Below, piece after piece: positions 38,701 through 50,850 of a stretch of 64,000 bases of DNA. A model generated the notes under the pieces. The model ran no database searches, was not told where the DNA came from, and saw nothing but the letters and a program-made list of their open reading frames with translations. Position 1 is the stretch's first letter. Every line of letters starts with the position of its first letter. A program made the translations under genes and the position numbers. Origin of the DNA: Pelecanus crispus. Taxonomy: Eukaryota > Chordata > Aves > Pelecaniformes > Pelecanidae. The stretch is taken from positions 61,831,710 through 61,895,709 of the forward strand of contig NC_134646.1 in assembly GCF_030463565.1 (NCBI RefSeq), written 5' to 3'.

Positions 38701-39352
38701 AGTCTCTCCTTTAGGCCTAATAGGAAAAGCCAGTGAAGATCTATCTTTTTTGCCAGCTTTACTGGCTCTTGAAGAATCCGAAAAGCAACACTTGTTCTGG
38801 CAACAGTAAAGAGAATGCAGAGAGTAGGAAAACTACAAAGACTCGGAGCCTCCTCAGGTTGTCACCTACCTCCAGTCTTTTCACACTCTAATAACTGGCA
38901 CCTTAACTTGTCCTGGGTTTACGACACAAACAGCAAAATGCAAATCAGAGCAGATAGTTCTTTGCTGCTGCTGCTGTGCTTTTGTAATAAGTCCTTCTAG
39001 GCCAGCCAATAATGCATGTGTGAGAAGTGCCAAGAATTAATTAATGGTGGCCTCCTTAAGCAAGCAGTCCATACTTCTGTTGTGATAGGAGTACAGTCAT
39101 ACCTTGTGGTTTCTAAACCCATCTTTCTATGGGTACTGATCATGAAAGATCCTTCTTTCCTATCCCCTAATACTGAGTAATCACTGTTAATCTACAGTGC
39201 TGTATAGGGAAACATTTGGATACACTATGTACAGCGAGGAATATAAAATATTTCAGAAAGAAGAAAAGAATACATTTGCTACTGAACCATGCATGTTAGG
39301 ATAGCTAACATTATCTTTTTGTGGTAAAGTAAAACATTATGTTTATACCCAC

Positions 39353-39469
39353 AACAAAACATGGACCTGCAGAACTCTTCAAGCAATCTTCTAACAGCTT
39401 CATACGAGTCTTTTGCAGCTCAGGACTGTCCCATTCATCTGCTTCAACTCCCCAGTATAAGTCTATGAC
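39353..39469 (-). CDS. NWD2: NWD2 coding exon (117 nt, N-terminal domain)
   Basis: The exon is 39 whole codons, entered in phase 0 after TATTTTCCAG (AG at 39471-39470). It reads VIDLYWGVEADEWDSPELQK and ends SSAGPCFV. The donor GT is at 39352-39351 in the context GTT|GTGGGT, which is weaker than consensus. No long open frame betrays it. It was found by continuity with GLLGEKYG of the next exon and EFQ of the previous one. DLYWGVE is a conserved N-terminal motif of the NWD/TEP1-like group of NACHT proteins as I recall them. The length is a multiple of three and both ends are phase 0, so skipping this exon would keep the frame. It lies between two inverted CR1 tails. Confidence 0.93.
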
Positions 39470-41898
39470 CTGGAAAATAGTACGCAATGTTGTTACTTTA
39501 TCATATGCCCTTTCTACCTATCAAATTAAAAATTAGCTTTGTCAACATTTCATGTACTGCTAAGCATTGTCCTGCAGTGCAGTAGAAGGCAACAAGGTCT
39601 ATAACCAGTCCTTACACAGATTGGCAGGGCTTCCTTAGGTAAATGACAATTCAAGCCTCTTATTTTTCCTCCCAGATAGTCCCTCCTGGGACAGTCTCTC
39701 ATTTCATATTCATACTTTTTTGCAGAGATTAGCATGACAAGATCTTTATTTGATGTAGTCTTTGCTACTAGATTGCATATAATGGATAGGTAAGAATGAC
39801 AAAAGCATAGATAAAATCCTGGCTCCATGGAAATTAATGGGAGTTTTGCTGTGGATCACAGTCAAGACCACAACTTGACACCCTTTGTCACTTGTATCCA
39901 CTGGATATAAACTCATCCTGTGGACATGGCTCAAAAGAAAGAATATGTGCGGTTCTGTAATATCGTAACGTCCTTTGTTAGCTGGTCTTTGTTATTGTGG
40001 AAGCAGAGATTGTATAGATAGCAATGGCAGACAGCTTACTGTCTAGCCTTTCATCTGTAGCTACAGACTCAGTGTTGTGATGGTAATTGGTTGCAAACGA
40101 ACTCCTGGAAGAAACTGGGATATGGATGTTAAAACTTATTTGAAGAAATTAAGTGATGAAGCATGATTTCACTACACATTTCAACTAAAACACTGAATTC
40201 TTACAGTTTTTAAAAGAATTTAAAGGAATAGGGATCGTATGTATGCATTTCTTTCGGAATAAAACTTACAGTACATGCTACTACTCTCTCATTTAAGCTA
40301 CTATTGATTGTTATCATCATGTATGTAACTTGAACAAAAAATTCCAAATGGATAGTTAAAAAAAAATCAAAAGTGTATTAAGACATATTACAATACTGTT
40401 TACTGTAATAGTATTTGTACTGTGGAAGCACTCTGCTGTTTCCATAAGAAACAGAATCACAAAACTAGCTGTTGTCTAAACAGATCATAAAATCAACCTG
40501 AAGACCTAATATAAGAACTAATAATGGGTTGATGTAAAGGTAAAATTCACCAGTTTACAGCTGGTTAATCTCCTTGGAAAATTTCTCATAACAATAAATG
40601 CCAAGGTTTAAGACTTAATCCTAGAATTATTTATGCCCATGTTTAATTTCGCTACCAACAGTCTTGTTGGTTATTTCTGCCAGAAAAGTTTGGGATGCGT
40701 GTCAGTGTTTGCTGGAGTAGGCACACTGTTGCCAAACACAAGAGGTAATGTACCGTCTGACTGATATGTGAAATAGCCCAGTGTATAGAATGCATTGTAG
40801 CTTACACTGCCAAGAAAATCCACTTAATATCTTTAGTTTTTACAGAAACTGTGTTCCAAAACTTTGCTGGAACAAGTAGCTTCTGCTTTATAAAACTGCA
40901 TCTCAAACAGCCTTCCTATTTCCCTCATTTGCACTGATTTCTTCTCTGTCCTTTTCTCTTTTAGTCTCATTAGGAAAAAAGTGTTCCCTTCTTCCTCTCT
41001 CCCTTCTGTTATTTATATATATGACTTCATTATTGAACTTCACATTGTAGTCAGCCTGTCTGATTACTTGAATGATGTATGATAGAGCTTAAGTATTCTA
41101 GTCATAAAATTAGAGCATCTTAGCATACAGTAAAAAATATTTGAATTACTGGTTGAATGAATTTATTGTGCTGCTCAAGTTGATCTGAAACATAAAAGCA
41201 ACTTCTGTTTTAATAAACTGTTCAGAAATCATGTTAATTCTGTAAATTTCTGAAGAGGAAATTCTCTGGAATAGCAGATATTGTAGGGGCTCAGCGGCTG
41301 CCTTCTGTGTGCTATGATGTTATAGATTATTTTTATGGGGTAACACAATTTTGGCGCACAGTATCTTAACGTGTTAGAATTTTGTCCTGCAAGAGGAAAT
41401 ATTTCAGCCATCAAACCTCTGAAGACACGAAGAATTTCAAAATGAGGGGCTTATCAGTTGTTCTTTATGCTAACTAAAATAAGTAGAATTTACAAAATTA
41501 AAGAAATGGAACAAGATGACAACTGTATCTGATGTTGAAGTACATTTTTACTTACACTTAGAAAAACTCTGTGACAAACACCCACTGTAACTTTCAGTAA
41601 GGCTACCAAGGTGAGATGACAACGAGAGTAAGTGCGAGACCTACTTATCCAAAAGTGGACTGACACCAGTCTAGTTCAGTTCCACACTAGTCACCTAACA
41701 GAGACTTTTCATTCATAATTCAGTGTTTCCTTTTGCTTGTTTTAGCTTTTGTCCTACAAACCTTATAGTTTCACAAATTCTTCTAGGGAAATAAAGTAAT
41801 TTTATCTTTATCGGTTCCAAGTGCTTAAAAAAAAACAGTTACAAATTTCATTCATGCAAAAGTCCACTTTCCTTCTAGCATGTATCACATGGTGAAAA

Positions 41899-42107
41899 TC
41901 ATAGAATCATAGATTCATAGAATGCTTTGGGTTGGAAGGGACCTTTAGAGGTCATCTAGCCCAACCCCCCTGCAGTGAGCAGGGACAGCTTTAACCAGAT
42001 CAGGTTGCTCAGAGCCCCAGCCAACCTGACCTTGAATGTTGCCAGGGATGGGGCCTCGACCACCTCTCTGGGCAACCTGTTCCAGTGCTTCACCACCCTC
42101 ATTGTAA
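41899..42107 (-). mobile_element. CR1 3' tail fragment, inverted relative to the 29.5-31.7 kb element
   Basis: A severely 5'-truncated CR1 insertion of about 209 bases on the minus strand, starting with the octamer repeat complement (CATAGAATCATAGATTCATAG). It is nearly identical to 31494-31701 on the opposite strand, so both belong to the same subfamily and are relatively young. The open frame across it is a CR1 shadow and not a gene. Confidence 0.92.
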
Positions 42108-42550
42108 TAATGATTTGAACAGTTCACTGTTCCCAAGAAGAAAAGAGTATGCTGCTAACTAATTGTGGTTAGTTATCCTCCAAAAATTTTCTATTATTAC
42201 AACTACTTTCTTTAACCTCTGTCCTCCCCTAAAAAAATACTGTATTTCAGGTACAAAACACCATGCACTCTGGAAGCCTCTTTCTCAGCTTACTTGCTTT
42301 CTGTCTTCACCAATATTTCTGTTTTTCAGAAATATTTTCTGAATGTATGTTCAGTTCTGCTTCCACACACATGGTGGTTATGTTCCCTAACAGCTCTCAC
42401 CAACTTGAGGACTCCTGACAGACCTTACGCTTTGCAACAACTGAAACACTTATCAGTGCAGCCAGATGACCTAGCGGAAGCTGGACCAATGAACGTACTC
42501 ACATCCATTTCATTTGGGTCATGATTTATAAGGAAGAGGGCGTCTTCAGG

Positions 42551-42611
42551 TGGTGTTGGGTTGATGGTTGGACTGATGATCTTAGAGATCCTTTCCAATC
42601 TTAATGATTCC
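42551..42611 (+). mobile_element. CR1 3' tail fragment, diverged
   Basis: About 60 bases matching the CR1 tail pattern (GGTTGGACTGATGATCTTAGAGATCCTTTCC, with TTCCAATC and ATGATTCC). It is more diverged than the neighbouring copies and lacks a clean octamer array. Confidence 0.7.
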
Positions 42612-42690
42612 TAGTTTTTACTTCCATTAAAAATAATCCTGCCACCAAGCCAGGAAACATGAAATTGCTACTCTACCCTTAACTGGTTTA

Positions 42691-42779
42691 GTGTGGACTT
42701 GGTAGTGTTAGGCTAGTGGTTGGACTGGATGATCTTAAAGGCCTTTTCCAACCTAAATGATTCTATGATTCTGTGATTC
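42691..42779 (+). mobile_element. CR1 3' tail fragment, separate subfamily
   Basis: About 90 bases ending in ATGATTCTATGATTCTGTGATTC, preceded by TTGGACTGGATGATCTTAAAGG and TTTTCCAACCTAAATG. The wording differs from the copies at 31.7, 41.9 and 53.6 kb, so it is probably another CR1 subfamily. It lies only about 80 bases from the fragment at 42551. Confidence 0.85.
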
Positions 42780-44752
42780 AGGACACCCTATGTTATAGCG
42801 CTTGTGGTAGTCAGACGCAAGGTAGTTCTTGTTTGGTCAGTAGAAGATTACGTATCAGGATTAAAAGTTACGTGTTCTGCTCTGTACAGGGAAATATAAA
42901 TCCCGTACTATTGCTGTATCTGAAAAGTACATAATATGTTCTTGACACCACTGCACTAAAAACTGTAGTCTTGATTTTGCATGCTAACCTAAGAAACTCA
43001 GCGTATCAGGAATGGAAAAGGCAACAAAAGATGTTTTGATAAAGTCTACCTTAGAGCCTCCTCCAAAATGTTTTACTACTTTCCCCTGGTAATTTGTTGT
43101 ACAAGTTTTCCCACTTTGCTTCCACAGAAATGTGATAGCTTTCTAGCTGTTTTCAGAAATGTGTTGGTAGAGCTGTCTCTCAGACCTCATATCACATAAG
43201 GATGCTTCTGGTGTTGAAACTATATAATAAAATAATTTGCTTCCATGAATATCAACTAGAGTAAACTTAATTATTCCTCCCCTAGAGACTACATTACAAT
43301 CCGTTTGAAGAAAGACATGTTTCCTCTCACAAAGAATTCAGTGGATTATGATCTACTTGGAAGAGACATTTCCCTCCTGACACTGAGATGTCTCCTCAAA
43401 GATGACTGAGAAATAGAGTTTATATTTTCCATTAATATCACATGGTAGTAACAGGAGAAAAATGCTTTATTGTTTAAATATCTTTTGCTATTCCTTGCAT
43501 GTATCACTGCACCTGGGACTTCCCAATCAGCTGATGAGCTAGGACCTTCAGATGAAAATCTTTTATAGCCATAATCAAAAATCACTCTGGAATTTACCAT
43601 CATGCAGATTCAGCAACTCCACTGTGACTCAGGGAATTAAAACCAAATATCCTAATTTAAGAACTTGTTATTTTGATTAAAAACCAGCTGCATGTGCGTC
43701 AAGAGTAATACACTGGGAGGAACAGGATGTTGCATAAAAGGCATTAGCTGTTTCCATGTAAGCTACACTCTGGAGAGCTGAGTTTCGGGGGTCACTAAGA
43801 TGGGAGGTTAATACTAGTATGTGAGGAAGGCTTGTGGAAGTAGAACCAGATTTTTTTAAAAACTGAACAACGTTTTTACAACATTGCACGCTGTATTTGT
43901 TTCTCCTAGCAGAGAGCCAGTTCCAGGCCTGCTGACATGTATGGGACTTCACTGTATGACTTTACTGGACTGTGAATTAGGATATACCTGACTTAAAAGT
44001 ACCAGTAGCTTTAACCATGATGCCAAACTCATGTGTTTTAAGGCAAATGCAACTGTACTTATTACCAATTGGCTTTTACCAAAGATGTGGCTGGGTCTAT
44101 GTCTTCCGTAACACAAAGGAAAACATGAACTGACTGAAGCAATGGGAATTTTACAATTGACATTAAAGAAAGCAAATTCCATAGTATGTAACCACAACAG
44201 AAATGCTCCACATGCAATTCATTTTGGTCATCAGTTTCAATATTCACCTCGTTAAATTATTTTCCACATTACAGTGGAAGACAAACCTGTAGTTAGAGTA
44301 GATAGATATACTACAACAATTATGTGAATATACAGATGGTGCTACTTCAGTGATAATTACATGAAATTAAAAATAGGTTGCATTAACTTAAGTTTCTAGA
44401 AGTACAACATGGTAATTCAGATGTAACATTATTTCTTCTTAAATACTCTGAATATCTAAAATAGAGGTGGTTTCATTAAGTTTCTAATGTGAAAGTCATC
44501 AGTTTGTTGCCATATTGCTTTTACTGCCAGTGCAATGTTGCATTGTAAAACTGTGTAGTTTTTTCATCTATTCAGAATCTACCTGTAATCTGCCTGTAAA
44601 ATAATTTAAGTACATCAGTTCAGTACAATTAACATACGAAATATATTTTTTGCAATTTTCTATTTTACCAATGATACTTAAAAATGTTATCTTTTCTAAA
44701 TAGAGTTGATTTCAAGAAAAAGTAACACAAGATTCAACACAACAAAACCTAC

Positions 44753-44841
44753 CTGAAATTCCAGCCCATAGTTTTCCCTGCAGAATTCTCTCAGCTTAGG
44801 ATACACATGTTCTCTTAGGGCATTCCTTTCTGCTATTGTAT
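44753..44841 (-). CDS. NWD2: NWD2 coding exon (89 nt), most 5' exon visible
   Basis: The exon begins after CCCCAACACAG (AG at 44843-44842) with AT, the last two bases of a split codon that is probably Asp. It continues for 29 codons reading TIAERNALREHVYPKLREFC and ending YGLEFQ before donor CAG|GTAGGT (GT at 44752-44751). EFQ joins VIDLYWGVE of the next exon in phase 0. This is the first part of the conserved N-terminal domain. By comparison with the mammalian protein about 50 residues come before it. They should be encoded by at least one exon beyond 64000, because no matching coding sequence could be found between 44842 and the window end. Confidence 0.92.
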
Positions 44842-46384
44842 CTGTGTTGGGGAAAAAGATGTTATTAACAATATTTATATGAACTCTGTTCTTTTAGTCA
44901 GAGATAACAGATTTATCACATAACAAAGAGCCCTTAAAACACGCACATACAAACACCACCACCACCCCCTGCCGAAAATCAAGTGCTGGGATTTAATCTC
45001 CAAACTCTATGTTGTACAAACACATACATGTGTTTATATGTGAAACATTAGGCTTCATACATATCTTAATATTGCAGCATATTTCAGTACTGTGTAGCTG
45101 AAATAACTTTGTAATTCAGCAGTCAGAATTTCTTTATCAGTCTGACTTCTATTTAATTTTCAAGCAGCTGAATTTTATGAATGAGAAACACCATGGAACA
45201 AAGAAATATACCAAAGATGAAATAGATCTCTATACTTAGAAATACATCAATAACACGGATTAATGACATTGTGTCAAACACTATCACTTTCTTCACCTTC
45301 TTTAATCTGATAGTATCTTAAAAGGAAGAAAGCTGTTAATAGCATTATTTATAGTATCTTCTGGTCCACACGATTCCTGCTATCATGCTAAATGCGCAGT
45401 TTGCATGTTATTCTCACCATGCAAAATGACGAGTGTTTTGGTAACAAAGTACAATATGGCATGATGCCAAAATTAATATTAAGTTCTGTGTGTCCAAGTT
45501 AATCTGAATACATTTATATAAAATGTATCACTCAAGAAACATACTGTCAAATTTGAAGTAAATTTGGTTAGTAATGAAAACTTGCAGAGATAATAACTTT
45601 TATTGTCTCCCCCAGTAAGACTAAGATATGTGATGGATTTTGCTAGGTCTAGATTGTGACCAGTGTCGACTGAGTTAAGACACAGAGGGATGACACCATT
45701 GCTAAGTTATTTTCAAAAATAAAACACAACTGATGTAAACTACTAGATCTGAGTGCCACACCTGATGAAAAATAAACAGTGTTAACTTATGAATGATGGA
45801 AAACATCTACTGCAGTTAAAGCAATATTTGTATAACTGCACTGAAACAAAATAGTGGTTTAAAACTGATTTAACAATCCCCATATTGTTGTAAACCAGAG
45901 ATATGTGTGCAAATCTAACAATGTTTTGTTTATCAGAGCCCCAGCTGATACATCTAAGTCAGGAGGTGTGTTCATAGAATCATGGTCACAGATTTATATT
46001 CTTTCTTAGTTTGACGATTCTAGGAGAGTGTGAAATCCATAATTTAATTAATTACACAAAAATCTTAATATCCTTCTTAATATTTAAATATACCTTTGAA
46101 ATATTACATAAATGTGTGCTATAAATACCATTTTAAAAAGTCAAAGGTGTAGTAGTTTTTGTAAAACATCCTCTTTAAGTGCAACCATATTATGTATTTA
46201 TGATTTCATGTTTTAAAATATACTAACTATGCTAATGTGTTCTGAAGACAAAGAACGGTCCAGAGCATAAGTCAAGTTCTTTGTCCATTGCAAGCTTTCT
46301 ATTTGACTGTGGGCAGGCCACTCAAGGCGAGATCCTAAATCTGCAGTGCCCAGCTTTTATATATGCAATCTGAACAATGCAAAT

Positions 46385-46930
46385 ACGACAGACCCTGCTC
46401 TGCGTTACATTCGGAGGAGTGTGGCCTCACTCCCTCTCTCTTCACTTCCCTCTCGGGAAGTTATTACCCTCCTCTCCTGGGCACTGAAGAGGCTGCACCA
46501 GGAGTGCTGTGCCCAGCTCTGGGCACCCCAAATCAGTAGGATGGGGAGGAAGCTGGAGAGACTACTGAGATGGTCAGGGGCCTACATGGCCTACAAGGGG
46601 AGACTGAGGGATCTGGGCTTGTTTAGGCTGGCAAAGTGTGTAAGGGGGACCTAACTGCACCCTACAACTACTTCTAAGGCACTTACAAAGATGATGGGAG
46701 CCGAGCTCTTTGTGGCAGTGTCAGACAGTACAACAAAGGCAACGACAACATATTACAACTTGGGAAGTTCAGGTTGGACACTAGGAGAAGCTCCTCTGTC
46801 CTTGAAGCTCTTCAAGACTTGACTAGATGAGTTCATGGTTGACCAAGTTACTGTTGGGAGCCCTTGAAGAGGGAGGTTAGCCCAGATGACCTCCTGAGTC
46901 CCCCTTGCAACCAGCAGTGATCCTGTCTCT
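46385..46930 (+). mobile_element. Old CR1 fragment (RT C-terminal region and 3' tail)
   Basis: The translated piece RYIRRSVASL ... CCAQLWAPQ ... KGRLRDLGLFRLAK parallels the CR1 polyprotein C-terminal region seen intact near 31085-31340 ([35 protein letters not shown]). It is strongly diverged and frame-broken and lacks the octamer tail, so it is much older than the 29.5-kb copy. The ends are approximate. Confidence 0.8.
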
Positions 46931-47629
46931 CAGAAGAATCTGCAGGTTTGGCTTAGTCATCCAGGCCCCTCGTGCAGTGCCTGGGAAGACTTTTGCTACT
47001 GCGTGGGCCAGTGGGAGCGAAACTGTAGAGTAAAATAGCTGGTGCCAAGGACCCAATGTTCATGCCATGTGTATTTCAGGGGATTTTACTTTGGATTGGG
47101 CTCAACCCCCACAAATATTTGGAGTGCATTAGGTGAGATCCTGGAGTTATCTTCCTGTTTTTCATCCAAAAGGAACCCAGTTCATGCACACCAACACTGC
47201 TTACGATGTGAGTCAAAGTATATCATGATCAAGACATTCACCTCAGAAATGTACTCCAGATCTGGATGAATACAGATGCATCCTACAAATATTTAGGAAT
47301 GGAGTGCAAAAAAGAACACTCTCAGCCCAGAGCTACCTGAGTTAGTACGTAAGGAATAGAGGGATGGATGAGTTGCTCCCTCCTTAGGATCCACAGTCAT
47401 AATCTTCTCTCATACTTTCGTGCCTAAGTCAACCTTTTCTTGCAGAATGTAGTACACAGCTAACAAGGTTAATTAGCCAGAGGGTTGTACTGTGCCAATG
47501 CAGCACTATTATTTTGGCTCCAAAGCAACTTTTCTCAGTGCCAGCTTGGAGTCACTGCACTGCACGGTGTTGCTCTACCTTGTGATAAAGCTACCTGTGC
47601 GCTTTGCTTCATTTGAAATACTTTTCACT

Positions 47630-47646
47630 TTTTTTTTTTTTTTTAC
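47630..47646. repeat. Poly-T tract
   Basis: A run of T across the line break at 47640, visible directly. No gene is attached. Confidence 0.6.
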
Positions 47647-50600
47647 CTTCACAGTAACTGAGGCCCTTAGACCAGTCAGTGATAGAAGACTATATATTCT
47701 ATATTCTTTGCCTTAACACAGGCTAATTTTGGCATGCAAGTCTACGAAAACACAGAGCATATCTTCACAACTGAGTAGAATAAACTCTGTTGAAAACCAA
47801 CTTACTACTCAGTTACTGAGCTAAAACAAAATGATTCTTGCCTCCCTAAATTGAAATTAATCATGACTACAGCTTTGTTATTAATGAAGCAACAATTCAC
47901 AGTTACTGTTTGCAGTTATTTAAATGATCAATGTGACAGCAGACAGAACAGTCTTACTAGGGAACTAACATAGGCTAAGTTGCAGGAACAACAAAAAAAA
48001 AAAATTATTGGAAAAGGACAGAAGTTAAGAGTAAACATGATTCAATGATAAGTGGGAAATATATTGTCTGAGGTATACAACAGATAAAACCGCATTCTGC
48101 TGCTTTCCATTTATGCCCATAGGACTTACCCTGCAGAACCCCACTGGCTCTAGTTTTAGAACATGATGCTGTTCCCCGCAGCATAACTTGTAGAGCTTGT
48201 TCAGAACATGAAACAACACACTGCAAGAGTAGTGCTACATTCCTAATACCTTATAAATTAAACAGAAAGAGATAAAACATTCCTTCAACTAGAACCGTGT
48301 TCTGGATAAGACACTCGGTATGCCCATTCTGTATTTTTATTCCTACCTCCAAATCTAATGGAATGTGCTTATCTAATTGGAGTTTGAGTCTGGTGCTTAT
48401 GTTAATTAATTTTAAGAATTCCTGTATTTGTAATAAGTTGTGAAACTTGAAGGAAACAGAAGTGCATATAGTTAAGATGAACTACAGTAATTAGTATGGA
48501 TGGCAGATAAGCTGGTTTAATTAAATAAAATCTAACCTGATTTACAGTGACAGCAAATCTGTGAAGCTGGCAGATCCTAACAACAAAAATGTCACACAGG
48601 CAAATTCCACCTTCCAAGCTGCTGCTGGAGATGAACGGATTAACTAAATGACATTCTTCTTGCAGCCAAAATGAGACAGTATCTGTGAGATGAGCTTTAT
48701 ATATCTCCTAATGTTACTTCTGATACTCTGAAATCCAAAGGATAGTCCACAATAAACTGTGGGAATGAAACTACATCCGCAAAAATGTTAAGACAAGACT
48801 TAAAAAAGCCCCAACCCTAAATTAATCTCCAATATTTAAATCAAACCAAAAAACCACCCTGTCCTGAGCGAGACAGTGACTTGCTGAATGCGTATCTTTC
48901 TTGCAAGCGCTAACTCTTGCAGATGGTTGCCTCCTGAGCCAGTCCATAACCACACCATCCTGCCTACCCCTACACTTTGAACTGACTGAGAATGCCATCA
49001 CAGACCTCCCTCTCTCCGTGCATCCCCAGTGTAATGTTGAGGACAGAAATGAATTAGGCGCATATGTATTTATGGTCTTTCTGCCAAATAATAGGCAATT
49101 GCTGTTTAAACATGACTGTTTGTGTGAGGTGTGATTTCTGAAGGCTTGTAGCTCAGTCAAATCACTGCCAGTTTTCATTAGAGTACTCCAAGGTGCTGCT
49201 TCTCAGCATGAACTATTTCCATGCCAAAGTCTGACCTTCAAACACAAGCTGTTCTGCTATTAAAGTCGCTTATTTTATTTTTAATAGGGAAAGTACATTT
49301 TACATTCTTGTGTTAGTAAACAGATGATGTGTATTTACAAACAGTTGCCAAACAATCTCTGGGATAAAATAAGTAATGGAAAATAGCCTAGTTGAAGGAA
49401 TTTTCAAAACATATATGCAAGTGAACAGAAAGAGTTAACACGGAAGCCTGATGGAAACTGCCCGCTTCCAAGCTCCAGTTACTCTGCCCTAAGACGAAAC
49501 AGTTTCTCTTCTTGCTGGTGGTCAGTCTGGTCTGAGCTCAGCCACAGTGAAGGGAATGGCTGTTTCGTGTGCATGGGCTGCAGTCACACGACGACTCTTA
49601 TTCAGCCAAGGCTCGACACAGCTGAATAAGGAGGTTGCTCAGGCCCATCCTGTTACCATGTGTTGCACAGGGGGTGCCAATGTGGGGACAGTGAGCCCCA
49701 CTCGACCACCCTCAAAGGAGCAGCACATTCAAGTTGAGTCTGTTCACAGAAACATAACCTGTGAGTAACCTTACCCAAGCACGGTGCAAGCTAAGGCCCT
49801 CAAGCAGGGGAAAGTCCTAAGCAGGGAGGGTGTTTGCGCTGCCACAGTTTGACTGACAGAGGAACACAGCATTACCCAGCTCGTGGGAGCTGGCAGGAAA
49901 ACTGTTGACTGACATAACAGGTTGAGGCTGGCAGCTGAACCTGGAAGAACCACGGCAGAAAAAGAAGAAGAAGAAAAAAGCTGCCCTGGCAGCTGTTCAA
50001 GGTACCACAGAAATGAACGTCATACGGTATCAGAGAGCTGCCTGCAGGTTTCATCTCCAGCCCATCACCCAGGAAAGAGCAGCTCCTTGTATGCACAGAA
50101 GAAACAATTTCTGTATTACCCCCCCGTGTTTGGTGTTCCCGTGCTTTGCAGTGGGTCAGGACAGAAGCTTGCTGGGGGTGTTGACCTCACCTCTTTCACA
50201 GCCTACTTCTCTGCTAGTTGAGTCTCCTGCACAAATGCACACAGATAGATTTATTGTCACATAATTATGGAGCCTTCTGTGCAACTATGGAGGCCTGAGG
50301 CCCTGGATGAGCAGAGAACATCTTCTAATCTAGTCCGGAATGTATATCCGCTAAGATACCCAGCCATTTGCTTCCTCTAAGTATTCTAAATGCTTAGATT
50401 TGCAGGGTGGGTAGGACAGATTCTTGTCACAAGATTTTTTTTTAAGGCATTGCAATATTAAAAAATGTGGGTATTTTATAACTGTTGTCTACTAAGTGCA
50501 ATGAGAATTTCTGTACTTGAATTATCTAAGGATATGATGCAAATAAGGTTAAAAATTACTTAGCAGCAATACCAAGTAAGGAAGTGGCTGCCAAAATTCT

Positions 50601-50779
50601 TAATGCTAGTATGTTCTTGTCACATAGGACTATTCAATTGAATTACTTCTTTTAAACTGCCTTTTTAACTAATAATGCACAATAGCATTGTATATTACCC
50701 CTGATACTAAAAGCTTTGAATACCAGTAGGTAGCAAATGCCCCTAAATATTATGGAAACCTTGTCTGTGAAAATAATAC

Positions 50780-50850
50780 CATAATAATAAGTCATTTGCA
50801 TTTCTATAGTGCCTTTCATAGAGAATCTCAGAGCACTTTGCAAGCAATGA
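50780..50850 (+). repeat. Possible ancient dispersed repeat
   Basis: The text TTTCTATAGTGCCTTTCATAG and GAATCTCAGAGCACTTTGCAAG resembles a motif I have seen scattered in many vertebrate genomes (TATAGCGCCTTTCATCTGAG and CAAAGCGCTTTACAAAC). I cannot name its family with confidence, and only the similarity is claimed. Confidence 0.35.

Larger units (their letters stand above)
18271..39352 (-). other. NWD2: NWD2 long intron (21 kb)
   Basis: A phase 0 intron with donor GTGGGT at 39352 and acceptor ACACAG ending at 18271. It contains the broken CR1 LINE at about 29490-31701, MIR-like remnants near 24008 and 26730, a T-run at about 23530, and A-rich tracts near 35650, 36080 and 37097. Apart from those I see no gene in it on either strand. 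Open frames here are short and lack recognisable domains. Confidence 0.8.
39470..44752 (-). other. NWD2: NWD2 intron (5.3 kb) with CR1 fragments
   Basis: A phase 0 intron with donor CAG|GTAGGT at 44752 and acceptor TTTTCCAG ending at 39470. It holds the minus-strand CR1 tail at 41899-42107 and two plus-strand CR1 tail fragments near 42551 and 42691. I see no further exon. Confidence 0.85.

Noticed and set aside
46346-46654. Small plus-strand gene of 102 codons
   Set aside because: Its translation matches the CR1 polyprotein C-terminal region, so it is an old LINE fragment.
49547-50264. Cluster of short open frames in a slightly GC-richer part of the intron
   Set aside because: They overlap on both strands, have no family resemblance and do not continue NWD2 in frame. 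No convincing exon structure.
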